A stretch of 64,000 bases of DNA. It comes from Verrucomicrobia bacterium SCGC AAA164-M04. Lineage in GTDB: Bacteria > Verrucomicrobiota > Verrucomicrobiae > Verrucomicrobiales > Akkermansiaceae. Made by a program: the position numbers and the translations under genes. Positions 55,002 to 63,305 of this stretch are shown in pieces (the first letter of the stretch is position 1; each line of letters starts with the position of its first letter). The notes under the pieces were generated by a model. It was given only the letters and a program-made list of their open reading frames with translations. It had not been told where the DNA came from and made no database searches. The stretch is taken from assembly GCA_000383735.1 (NCBI GenBank), contig KB912135.1, positions 1-64,000 on the forward strand. The letters are read 5' to 3'.

Positions 55002-55979
55002 ATGATCATCCCGATTCTACGCGGTATATTAGTGGGTCTCGGGATATTCATTTTCATCCCCCTCACCTCTTGTTCCGCCCAAAATCCCGCGACCAAGCAG
55101 GCACAAATACGATTGGGAAAAACGCATTTTCATTCTTTTGATGGGACGAAATTCCCTTACACCAAGTGGTCCTCCAAGGAGGATTCCAAACTAGTAATCA
55201 TTGGAGTTCACGGTATCAGCGGGGCAGCATCGGACTTTCGGCCTCTTGCCAAGCATATCTTAGCCAACCATCCCAACATAACGCTTTACGGGGCCGAGAC
55301 ACGGGGACAAGGAAAAGACCCAATCAAAGAACGACGTGGCCATATTCACAATCGAGAAGAATGGTTCAAAGACTTGACGACCTTCACAAGCTTAGTTCGT
55401 AAGCGACACCCAAAAGCGAAGATCATCTGGTGCGGCGAAAGTATGGGCTCGCTCATTGTTCTCCATACCTATGCACAGATCAAAAAACACGGTGCCCGCT
55501 GCGACGCCATAATCCTAGCATCGCCCATAACTGATATTCGTTCTGATTTTCCACAATGGAAAATCTCAGCCGCAAACCTTGCTGGATTTCTCTTTCCGAA
55601 AGCAAGAGTTTCACTGGAAAGCCTCTCGGGGCAGGGTGACGTCCGGGTGACTAAGAACACCATCCACCAAGAGCAGGCCGCCACCAACTCATACCATATT
55701 CGCAAACACACTCTCCGACTACTCACCACTCTGGGTAAGATGATGCAAACTTCTCGGAAAGCTTCCCAACAACTCGATCTTCCACTTTTAGTTCTTCATG
55801 GCGGGAAAGATGTTTTTTCTGACCCCAAAGACGTAAAACGATTTTTTGACGGACTTCCGGAAAAAACTCATGCCACCAGAAAATTTTACCCTGAGAGCTT
55901 TCACCTTCTTTTTCACGACCACCAAAGCGACAAGGTTGTCGCTGACATAACCACCTGGGTTAATAATCTTCCGGAGTGA
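55002..55979 (+). CDS. Alpha/beta hydrolase lipoprotein (lysophospholipase-like)
   Basis: A 325-residue protein from ATG 55002 (MIIPILRGILVGLGIF); a TTG 15 bp upstream is in frame. A lipoprotein signal ends in lipobox LTSC (PLTSCSAQN). The alpha/beta-hydrolase core has IIGVHGISGAASDFRPLAKH (oxyanion region), the nucleophile elbow CGESMGSLIVLH, DVFSDP (acid) and SFHLLFHDH (His). The resemblance is to monoacylglycerol lipase/lysophospholipase (YtpA/PldB). It likely acts in the envelope. It follows the RNase G gene by 18 bp from this start. Confidence 0.88.
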   Translation: MIIPILRGILVGLGIFIFIPLTSCSAQNPATKQAQIRLGKTHFHSFDGTKFPYTKWSSKEDSKLVIIGVHGISGAASDFRPLAKHILANHPNITLYGAETRGQGKDPIKERRGHIHNREEWFKDLTTFTSLVRKRHPKAKIIWCGESMGSLIVLHTYAQIKKHGARCDAIILASPITDIRSDFPQWKISAANLAGFLFPKARVSLESLSGQGDVRVTKNTIHQEQAATNSYHIRKHTLRLLTTLGKMMQTSRKASQQLDLPLLVLHGGKDVFSDPKDVKRFFDGLPEKTHATRKFYPESFHLLFHDHQSDKVVADITTWVNNLPE

Positions 55980-56112
55980 GGCGCACGCATTACCCTCTCC
56001 TGAGACAGTTGTTTTTCATTCGCTTCCCAAAATCACTCGCCTTCTGGAAGAAACCACGTGGACTAGAAAACAACATCTCGCCCAAAGAAGACTAATGTTT
56101 TAATCTTCCCCC

Positions 56113-57078
56113 ATGGCAGCAGGTGGAAAACGAAAGGTCATCGAGAGCATCACCGTTCAGGAATTTCTGGAACGACACGGAGATGATCTCGAATTAAGCA
56201 CTGAGCACCCAGTAACCGGGCTCGATCGATTGATTGAAGAGCCCGCAGTCAACCGTCCGGGGCTCGCCTTAGCGGGCTTTATCGACTACTTTGCCAAAAA
56301 GCGTATTCAGGTTTTGGGGAATTCAGAGAATTCCTATCTTGAAAAACTCTCGGACAAACTTCGCCTTGAGCGTTTCACAATTCTTTGCGAACAAGATATC
56401 CCCTGCCTGATCATTGCCCGTGGACATGACCTCTCGCCCATTCTCAAAGAAGTCGCTCGAGAGAAAAACATCGCTATCCTACATACTCCCCGACCAACTA
56501 TGTCGTTGCTTAACGCCGCTACCATCAGCCTCGAAAATGATTTTGCCCATCGCACCGCCCTGCACGGTTGCATGGTCGACTATCGAGGTATCGGCGTTTT
56601 AATAATGGGAGAAAGCGGATCCGGAAAAAGCGAGACCGCAATTGGACTATTGGAAAAAGGGGCCGCACTGGTCGCTGATGATTCGGTTCAGCTGAAGCAA
56701 ATTAGTGGAGAACTTTCGGCAAGCGCAAAGGACTTCGCAAGAGGATATTTGGAGATGCGGGGTATTGGTATCATCAATGTTGCCAATCTGTATGGTCTAT
56801 CGGCTATTCGACCAGAGAAACGGTTAGACTTAGTAGTAGAATTAAAATCGGCAAGCGATCTCAACAAAGTCGACCGAATTGGCATATCGCAGAAAAAAAT
56901 GCGAATCCTTGATGTCGAGATTCCGCTTGTAGAGATCCCAGTAGCTGCGGGAAGAGACACAGCGAGACTGATTGGAGTCGCGGCACTTGATCTCCAACTC
57001 CGAAAAATCGGCTACGACATGGCTGACGAGTTCAACCAAAGACTTCTTTCTCAAATGAACCTCAATCCGGATGGCTAG
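56113..57078 (+). CDS. hprK: HPr kinase/phosphorylase
   Basis: A 321-residue bifunctional kinase/phosphorylase. The N-terminal domain (to about 130) is of HprK type, and ALHGCMVDYRGIGVLIMGESG leads into the P-loop GESGSGKS (166-173). The capping region follows (VADDSVQLKQ). The HprK signature is LEMRGIGIINVANLYG (near 213-228), and the C-terminal block is RNIG-type LIGVAALDLQLRKIGYDMA. It phosphorylates Ser46 of HPr or its relative Crh. HPr itself is not in the window. It overlaps the GIY-YIG gene by 8 bp. Confidence 0.94.
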   Translation: MAAGGKRKVIESITVQEFLERHGDDLELSTEHPVTGLDRLIEEPAVNRPGLALAGFIDYFAKKRIQVLGNSENSYLEKLSDKLRLERFTILCEQDIPCLIIARGHDLSPILKEVAREKNIAILHTPRPTMSLLNAATISLENDFAHRTALHGCMVDYRGIGVLIMGESGSGKSETAIGLLEKGAALVADDSVQLKQISGELSASAKDFARGYLEMRGIGIINVANLYGLSAIRPEKRLDLVVELKSASDLNKVDRIGISQKKMRILDVEIPLVEIPVAAGRDTARLIGVAALDLQLRKIGYDMADEFNQRLLSQMNLNPDG

Positions 57079-57328
57079 TGAATCCACATGGTCTGTCTAT
57101 CTCATTCGTTGTGGCGATGATTCACTTTACTGCGGTATTTCGAACGATGTCGCACGGCGACTGACAGAACATCAATCGCAGGGCCCAAAGTGCGCCAAAT
57201 ATTTACGGGGGCGAACTCCGTTAAATTTGGTCTATGAAAGAGTGGTTGGAACTCGAGCAGAGGCCTCAAGCGAGGAATACCGGATCAAACAACTTTCACG
57301 TAAAGCAAAAGAATTTTTTATTGGTTAA
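57071..57328 (+). CDS. GIY-YIG nuclease-family protein
   Basis: An 85-residue single-domain GIY-YIG protein. The motif appears as WSVYLIRCGDDSLYCGISND, then Arg-rich VARRLTEHQSQGPKCAKYLRGR and the Glu in EASSEEYRIKQL. These are the catalytic Tyr, Arg and Glu positions of the UPF0213/YhbQ group. The role of small free-standing members in bacteria is thought to be DNA repair; it is not settled. The start overlaps hprK by 8 bp, so the two are co-transcribed. Confidence 0.9.
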   Translation: MASESTWSVYLIRCGDDSLYCGISNDVARRLTEHQSQGPKCAKYLRGRTPLNLVYERVVGTRAEASSEEYRIKQLSRKAKEFFIG

Positions 57329-57419
57329 AAAATTCCCTCTTGATCATAAAAAGACATTTGCCGCATAGAATGCTAATTCAAAGTGCAAACCTAAAAAGAT
57401 ACGGTATCTTACCAATGTA

Positions 57420-57935
57420 ATGAATTGTCGAGTAATACCCCTACTTTCTTTTCTGTGCCTTTTAACTCATTGCTCATCGACGCCTCCTGACTCCTCGATA
57501 GGACCTTCAACTCTCCCGATCCTTTCAAGCCCGGCCCGCGCTAATGCGTGGGCCCCCCCCGAGAGAACCAAAGCAAAAAACGGTTATAGCCTTCTCTACA
57601 CTAATCCTGCCAACAGCAAAGAAAAGCTCACGATTACCGGGTCAAGCGAGCTCATGTTCTTTCTTCTTTATCCGCCACATCTACGAGGCACTCGCATTGT
57701 TAACGGCAACACGGTTCAGATCAATGAAGCACAGCTCTGGAAAAAGGCACTGGTCGCGGAACAAACCGTAAAATGGTATCATGCTCACCTACCCTCGACG
57801 CACTACGGCAGTATTTTCCGGACCTTAGGAACGGAACTCAAAGATGGCTCAGGAAAAATCGGCCAATATCGCATGGAAATTGAGGGCACAAAAAACCAGA
57901 TGCGAAACTGGCTTTCAGAGCTACGATTCCGGTAA
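57420..57935 (+). CDS. Lipoprotein of unknown function
   Basis: A 171-residue protein with a lipoprotein signal (VIPLLSFLCLLTHCSSTP, lipobox LTHC). A Pro/Ser-rich linker follows (about 23-45), then a single small domain including KLTITGSSELMFFLLYPPHL and GSGKIGQYRMEIEGTKN. I do not recognise it. It is followed after 2 bp by the SDR gene, so it likely belongs to the same transcript. It is placed after a 91-bp gap from the GIY-YIG gene. Confidence 0.75.
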   Translation: MNCRVIPLLSFLCLLTHCSSTPPDSSIGPSTLPILSSPARANAWAPPERTKAKNGYSLLYTNPANSKEKLTITGSSELMFFLLYPPHLRGTRIVNGNTVQINEAQLWKKALVAEQTVKWYHAHLPSTHYGSIFRTLGTELKDGSGKIGQYRMEIEGTKNQMRNWLSELRFR

Positions 57936-57937
57936 GA

Positions 57938-58675
57938 ATGAATGGACCGAAAACTGCTCTGATTACCGGAGCCAATGGAGGGATTGGATCAGCTCTGGCT
58001 CGTAAGCTTCACTCGGCTGGGACCCGACTTGTCTTGGCAGGAAGAAACGAGGTCGCGCTCAAAGAACTCTCGGCTGAATTGGGGGTCAAATTCCTGCTCT
58101 GTGATTTTACTCAGCCTGATGAGGTCGCCTCCTGTATTACCTTAGCGATCGAAGAACTCGGCGAAATTGAAGCGGTCGCTCATTGTATTGGTTCAATCCT
58201 CCTTAAACCGGCGCATCTAACCTCGATCCCCGACTGGCAGTCTGTCATGGATACAAATCTCAACTCAGCCTTCTACCTCCTCCACAACTTAGGCAGACCC
58301 ATGAGTAAATCCGGCGGCTCCATTGCCTTTGTCACCTCAGCCGCAGCGGAAAAGGGTCTCTCCAATCATGAAGCAATCGCATCAGCCAAAGCTGGGCTTG
58401 CAGGGCTCACCCGATCGGCTGCCGCGACCTACGCGAGAAACCAGCTAAGGGTTAACTGCGTCGCCCCGGGACTTACAGACACTCCGCTTGCAGCCCCGAT
58501 TACCAATAATGAATCGGCACGAAAATTCTCTGAAGCCATGCACCCACTTGGCAGGCTTGGAACTCCCAATGAAATTGCCAACGCCCTCTTCTTTCTCCTT
58601 TCACCAGACAACACTTGGATTACTGGGCAATCGCTTTCGGTGGACGGCGGACTCTCTTCCCTACAGACCAAGTAG
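57938..58675 (+). CDS. Short-chain dehydrogenase/reductase, atypical catalytic site
   Basis: A 245-residue SDR. The Rossmann start is ALITGANGGIGSALARKLHS (TGxxxGIG intact) and the C-terminus has the classical GQSLSVDGGLSSL. The NNAG motif is replaced by AHCIGS, and the YxxxK motif reads IASAK (Tyr to Ile; codon ATC) in SNHEAIASAKAGLAGLTRSA. SAA after FVTS supplies the Ser. It appears to be a coherent divergent clade and not a damaged gene. The substrate is unknown. It converges on the NAD kinase gene. Confidence 0.9.
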   Translation: MNGPKTALITGANGGIGSALARKLHSAGTRLVLAGRNEVALKELSAELGVKFLLCDFTQPDEVASCITLAIEELGEIEAVAHCIGSILLKPAHLTSIPDWQSVMDTNLNSAFYLLHNLGRPMSKSGGSIAFVTSAAAEKGLSNHEAIASAKAGLAGLTRSAAATYARNQLRVNCVAPGLTDTPLAAPITNNESARKFSEAMHPLGRLGTPNEIANALFFLLSPDNTWITGQSLSVDGGLSSLQTK

Positions 58676-58688
58676 TCGCCTACCAAGG

Positions 58689-59534
58689 CTATCCGCCGTG
58701 CCAATGGAGTTTCTTTCGAAGGGTCTCATAAAAAGAGTGTCCAGGGAGCCGCACCAATCTAAGGTTTGCGTCGTGGCGAGTGACTCTGACAACACTGTTT
58801 TTTTCAATTCGGAGAATGTCCCGGCCATCAACTGAAAAAAGAATCGGTTCCTCTCCATCACCAGCCGGTGAAAGCTCAATCACAGATTTTTCACCGACCA
58901 CTAACGAGCGGTTACTCATACTGTGAGGGCAGATTGGGGTGATGACAAAGACTCCCGCGTGAGGACCAAGCAGAGGCCCCCCTGCCGACATTGAGTAGGC
59001 AGTCGAACCTGTCGGTGTCGCCACGATCAATCCATCAGCTCGATAATGATTTAATAGCTCCCCATCCACCCTTGCTTCGAGCGAAACCAAGCGACCAGTC
59101 TCTCCCCTCATCAACACCGCTTCGTTGAGAGCTAAAAATTGGTGTAACTCACCACCTTCCTCAGTCATCTCCACCTTTAGCATACTTCGTTCAACGATAT
59201 TCATCTCTTCGTTAGCCAAATGATCGCCTAGCAAATCAATTTCCTCATCGGTGCAAGCTGTCAGAAAGCCAAGCGTCCCAATATTCACCCCCGCAATCGG
59301 AATCGGCCTAGGTCCTAAACGATGGAGGGTCTTAAGTAAGGTTCCATCCCCTCCAAGCGAAATGACAAGGTCAGCTCCATCGGCAAAGTCCAACTTGCCT
59401 ACCTCCTGAATCAAGCGTGCTGTTTCTTCTTCAAGAACGACCTCGATGCCACGCTCTAAAAGACATTTTCGAACATTTCGCACCGCCATCGGAGCATCTG
59501 TCTTTCGGGGATGAGCAACGATAGCGACTTTCAC
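58689..59534 (-). CDS. nadK: NAD kinase
   Basis: A 281-residue ATP-NAD kinase. It begins MKVAIVAHPRKTDA. The GGDGT motif is ISLGGDGTLLKTLHRLG, followed by VNIGTLGFLTACTDEE, the NE/D block LALNEAVLMRGE, DGLIVATPTGSTAYSMSAGGPLLGP and TPICPHSMSNRSLVV. It makes NADP from NAD. Length and motifs are standard for the NadK family. It is convergent with the SDR gene and divergent from the MoeB-rhodanese gene. Confidence 0.95.
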   Translation of the reverse strand: MKVAIVAHPRKTDAPMAVRNVRKCLLERGIEVVLEEETARLIQEVGKLDFADGADLVISLGGDGTLLKTLHRLGPRPIPIAGVNIGTLGFLTACTDEEIDLLGDHLANEEMNIVERSMLKVEMTEEGGELHQFLALNEAVLMRGETGRLVSLEARVDGELLNHYRADGLIVATPTGSTAYSMSAGGPLLGPHAGVFVITPICPHSMSNRSLVVGEKSVIELSPAGDGEEPILFSVDGRDILRIEKNSVVRVTRHDANLRLVRLPGHSFYETLRKKLHWHGG

Positions 59535-59611
59535 GCCGCAACCCTAGCACTCACGCTGAACTCAGGCAATCGTTCCTTGCCTGACAAGAATTAACGCGAC
59601 ATCGTTGACCC

Positions 59612-60706
59612 ATGCCATTGACACCGCAAGAAGCCGACCGCTACCAGCGACAAACTATGCTCAACGAGCTCGGCGAAGCGGGACAAGAACGTCTCAGGAA
59701 TTCTTCGATTCTCTGCATCGGGAGCGGCGGATTGGGCTCACCAGCCCTTCTTTATCTCGCTGCCGCCGGCATTGGAAGAATTGGCATCATTGATCCTGAC
59801 TCGGTCGACCTGTCTAACCTGCACCGCCAAATCCTCCACGACACCGATCGCGTTGGCACCTCCAAAATGGAGAGCGCTAAGGCGAGGCTCCACCAAGTTA
59901 ACCCACATGTTGAGATTATCCTTCATGAAGGTCGCTTCGAGCCAGACAATTGCCTTGATCTACTGAGGCCTTACGACGCTGTTCTCGATGGCTCCGACAA
60001 CTTCCCGACTCGCTTCGCCGCAAATGACGCCGCATTTTTCCTCAAGAAACCTCTCATACATGGAGCCATCTTCCAATTTGAAGGACAAGTCACAGTCTTC
60101 GCACCCCATCTCGGCGGACCCTGCTACCGTTGTCTCTTGCCAGAGTCTCCACCCGAGGGAGCAGTCCCAACATGAAGCGAAGCAGGTGTCCTGGGCGTGC
60201 TCCCCGGAATTATTGGAAGCCTCCAAGCCATGGAAGCAATCAAACTTCTCGCAAATCTCGGGCATCCCCCGCTTGGCAGACTGATTCACTATCGTGCCCT
60301 TTCCACCTTATTCCGGGAAATTAAAATCAAACCTGATCCAGACTGCCCACTTTGCGGGGACAACCCTACTATTACCGAACCCTTCACTGACAAAAAAGAA
60401 ATGACAGAGCTTCTCGAAATCACGACTCTCGAACTGCGCAAAATTCTTACCGATGGCTTCGAAGACATCTTACTCGACGTTCGCGAACAGGATGAATACA
60501 TGATGGCGCATATCGAAGGATCCGAACTCCTGCCGCTTTCAGGCTGGCCCAGCTCTGCCGTCAACCTTCCCAAGGACGCAAAGTATTACGTCCACTGCGC
60601 AGCCGGCATGCGGAGCGCTAGGGCAGGAACCTGGATGCTTCAAAATGGTTTCACAGACGTCACTAATGTCGCAGGCGGCATGAAACAATGGCTTCAAGAA
60701 GAATAA
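59612..60706 (+). CDS. moeB: MoeB/ThiF-type adenylyltransferase with rhodanese domain; in-frame UGA at the conserved Cys (candidate selenoprotein)
   Basis: One frame of 364 residues, interrupted only by TGA at 60173-60175 (residue 188). The E1-like domain has the nucleotide motif CIGSGGLGSPALLYLAAAG, then SNLHRQILHDTDRVGTSKM and DGSDNFPTRFAAND. Zinc cysteines are CYRC and CPLC. The UGA replaces the family Cys in the context VPT[UGA]SEAGVLGVLPG, equivalent to the conserved Cys near 187 of E. coli MoeB. The C-terminal rhodanese domain is complete, with active-site loop CAAGMRS. MoeB/ThiF enzymes adenylate sulfur carriers (MoaD, ThiS), and the rhodanese passes on sulfur. Selenocysteine at this site is one reading, supported by a SECIS-like hairpin. 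Nonsense mutation or sequence error is the alternative; no other lesion exists. Confidence 0.85.
60189..60208 (+). promoter_or_regulatory. Candidate bacterial SECIS element after the MoeB UGA
   Basis: The mRNA hairpin pairs T89-A208, C90-G207, C91-G206, a T-C mismatch, then G93-G95 with C202-C204 (last three digits of positions). The 6-nt apical loop is CGTGCT, with G as second base. The loop begins 21 nt after the UGA, inside the roughly 16-37 nt window recalled for bacterial SECIS elements. The region also encodes the conserved VLGVLPG, so pairing may be partly coincidental. Confidence 0.45.
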
Positions 60707-60903
60707 GCATCGTAGATTTCCTACTCTGCTAACTATAAAAAGCTCCGCCGAATCTTCGAGATCAGCTCAAACCCATATATATCTAGACACTGAAGAGTGT
60801 TTATGAGCTATCAGTTTGCACAATAAACTTTCAAGACCTCTCCGTAGCTTTAGGAACGCTAAAAAATTTTCTATCGAATAATCATCGAATCGAATCACCT
60901 CTT

Positions 60904-61470
60904 TTAAGAAGAGGCGACAAATTTAATGACTCGAGTTTTAGCGATATCATCATGAAGGCAATTTCGGTTCTGACGGAAAATGAGAAGCGTGCCAATTAAA
61001 GAAACCAGAGGCCCGAATACAGGCACGTTTGCAATTAAGTTGATAATTCCATAACGCTTAAAAGCAATCGTCTGAACACTCGCCTGAGATCCATCGAGAT
61101 TGACGACCTGAGTCTTCATCACTTTTTTGCCAATACTCTGACCAGTAGAAGCCCAAAACGCCCACTGGATGCCAATGTAAGCAGCAATCCCAATGACGGC
61201 CAAGAGAAGTGTTTCGCCAAGCCCGTAAACCGAAGCGCCGCCTAAAAAGACATCTGAGAGCTTTTCAACAGCGACGAACTTAGGAGGTGAAATCAAAGCG
61301 TAGGCAACTCCAATTCCTAAGCTTAGCGGAATCATGATAAGAACATCAATTATCTTGCCCAATAATCGTTGACCCAAACTTGCATAATTATGCAATCCTG
61401 GAACAGCTGACTGAATAGGAGGTGCCTCAACTTGATTAACGGGAGGGCTGTATGGATTTTCTTCTGACAT
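60904..61470 (-). CDS. RDD-family membrane protein
   Basis: A 188-residue protein, start placed at MSEENPYSPPVNQV (61470). The frame is open to 61530, but the NPY-S-PP opening is the usual beginning of such proteins in Planctomycetes and Verrucomicrobia. The RDD domain (about 40-180) has the Arg-Asp entry as LGQRLLGKIIDVLIMIPLSLG, then STGQSIGKKVMKTQVV and a hydrophobic last segment VPVFGPLVSLIGTLLIF. Three or four membrane helices are expected. The function of RDD proteins is largely unknown; some are proposed transporters. The 197-bp gap before it carries no gene. Confidence 0.85.
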   Translation of the reverse strand: MSEENPYSPPVNQVEAPPIQSAVPGLHNYASLGQRLLGKIIDVLIMIPLSLGIGVAYALISPPKFVAVEKLSDVFLGGASVYGLGETLLLAVIGIAAYIGIQWAFWASTGQSIGKKVMKTQVVNLDGSQASVQTIAFKRYGIINLIANVPVFGPLVSLIGTLLIFRQNRNCLHDDIAKTRVIKFVASS

Positions 61471-61599
61471 AGCGGAAGATTTAATAGTTATTGCTCTCAC
61501 CTCACAAGATGAAACTTCTAAAGTGACCATTAGTTCTTAGCAGCCATAGTAAATTCAGTGTTCATTTGGCTACACCTGAGTTAACACCCGCTTGTCTCC

Positions 61600-62727
61600 A
61601 TGTTCGAACTCCTTCAGACAGACCCTGATTGCAAGGCCCGCCGCGGCCGCCTCACCACTCCACACGGAGTCATTGAGACCCCGATTTTCATGCCTGTGGG
61701 CACCCAAGGATCGGTCAAAACCCTCCACCCAGAAGAGCTCCACCTCATGGAGGCCCAGATCATTCTCGGCAACACCTACCACCTCTGGCTACGTCCCGGG
61801 ACCGACGTCATTGGCAAACTAGGTGGGCTCCACTCATTCACAACTTGGGACGGCCCCATGCTCACCGATTCAGGCGGCTTCCAAGTTTGGTCGCTTTCTA
61901 AGATTCGCAAGATTACGGAAGAAGGCGTGCAATTCCAGAGCCATCTTGATGGAACCCGCATGATGCTCAGCCCTGAAAAGAGCATGGAAATTCAGGCAAC
62001 CTTCGGTTCGGATATCGCAATGCTCTTCGACGAATGCCCGCCCTACCCGTGCGAACGAAAATACGCTGAAGAATCAACCGCTCTCACCACCCGCTGGGGA
62101 AAGCGCTGCAAGGAGTGGGTCGAAAGCAACAGACCCACCAGCGGAAACGGTCGGCAACTTCATTTCGGAATCGTCCAAGGCTCAGTTTATCAAGATCTTC
62201 GCGAAGAATCCGCACGCGCACTCGTAGACCTGGATCTCGACGGTTACGCCATCGGCGGAGTGTCAGTTGGCGAACCGGAGGAAGAAATGTTTGCTGCCAT
62301 CCAAAATGCTGAACCATTCCTCCCCGACAATAAACCGCGCTATGCCATGGGACTAGGAACTCCAACCCAACTTTTAGAAATGATCGGCCAAGGTGTCGAT
62401 ATGTTCGATTGTGTTCACCCCACCCGCTGCGCGCGCCACGGACAGGCCTTTACCCCCGACGGTCCTATTCATATTAAGAACAAGGCCTTCGAGTTCGATT
62501 CAGCGCCGCTCACCGCCGAAGCTCACCCGCATGTTGCTCGCTTTTCGCGTGCCTTTTTGCGCCACAGCTTCCGGGCCGGCGAAATTATCGCCCAGCGCGT
62601 CCTATCCTTTCATAACCTCCACTTTTACCTCCAGCTCATGGAAAACTCCCGCCTAGCAATCTCAGAAGGGCGTTTCCGGGAATTCCAGCGAGAATTTGTT
62701 GCCCGCTACACTGCGGGGGCCAAATAA
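61600..62727 (+). CDS. tgt: tRNA-guanine transglycosylase, without the usual zinc cysteines
   Basis: A 375-residue Tgt that exchanges G34 for preQ1 in Asp, Asn, His and Tyr tRNAs. FELLQTDPDCKARRGRLTTPHG, MLTDSGGFQVWSL (Asp102-type residue), YAIGGVSVGEPEEEM and the nucleophile block VDMFDCVHPTRCARHG are intact. Where other bacterial Tgt have ECDCYTC, this protein reads AEAHPHVARFSRAFLRH, with no Cys; the His in LSFHNLHFYLQLM remains. The zinc site is therefore absent or rebuilt. It begins the tgt-yajC-secD run common in bacteria. It starts at ATG 61600. Confidence 0.93.
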   Translation: MFELLQTDPDCKARRGRLTTPHGVIETPIFMPVGTQGSVKTLHPEELHLMEAQIILGNTYHLWLRPGTDVIGKLGGLHSFTTWDGPMLTDSGGFQVWSLSKIRKITEEGVQFQSHLDGTRMMLSPEKSMEIQATFGSDIAMLFDECPPYPCERKYAEESTALTTRWGKRCKEWVESNRPTSGNGRQLHFGIVQGSVYQDLREESARALVDLDLDGYAIGGVSVGEPEEEMFAAIQNAEPFLPDNKPRYAMGLGTPTQLLEMIGQGVDMFDCVHPTRCARHGQAFTPDGPIHIKNKAFEFDSAPLTAEAHPHVARFSRAFLRHSFRAGEIIAQRVLSFHNLHFYLQLMENSRLAISEGRFREFQREFVARYTAGAK

Positions 62728-62848
62728 CCCTCTTTCCCCGAAATCAAGCGGTTTAGAGTTGCTTTCCTTCGCTGATCCTAGTTTTTTGCTCTCCCGCAGC
62801 GACCTTCGCAATTAGCAGAAATTTCCAAACAAACTACCCTTTCTTAAA

Positions 62849-63205
62849 ATGACGACAGCATTATCGATTCTTGCACAGCAACAGGGCGGCCTGCTTGGCA
62901 ACCCCATGGTCATGATCATTCTCATGATCGTAATGTTTTATTTTCTGCTGATTCGGCCCCAGAAAAAACAGCGTAAGGAACAAGAAGCCCGAGTCGCCGC
63001 GCTCAAGAAGGGTGATAAGGTTGTGACGATCGGTGGAATGCACGGGAAGGTACACCAAGTTTCAAAAGAGACCGTTACCATTAAAATATCCGAAGGTGTT
63101 CTCGTCCCATTCAATAAGGTGGCTATTGCAAGTGTTGATACACAATTCAGCAAAAGCGAAGGCAATATCGAAGAGAAAGCTCCCGAAGAAGCTCCCAAAA
63201 GCTAG
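62849..63205 (+). CDS. yajC: Preprotein translocase subunit YajC
   Basis: A 118-residue protein. One membrane helix (MVMIILMIVMFYFLLIRPQKK) is followed by the conserved KKGDKVVTIGGMHGKVHQV and the basic-to-acidic tail. YajC associates with SecDF and YidC and supports protein export. It lies between tgt and secD, the normal order, 121 bp after tgt. Confidence 0.95.
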   Translation: MTTALSILAQQQGGLLGNPMVMIILMIVMFYFLLIRPQKKQRKEQEARVAALKKGDKVVTIGGMHGKVHQVSKETVTIKISEGVLVPFNKVAIASVDTQFSKSEGNIEEKAPEEAPKS

Positions 63206-63305
63206 TCACCCTTCGATCAAGCCATTCTCATAATTTTAAACTCTTTACCGCTAACCTAAACAGGTGCCGCAAGAGTATTTTTTCAGATTCTAAAGTCAGT
63301 AATTC

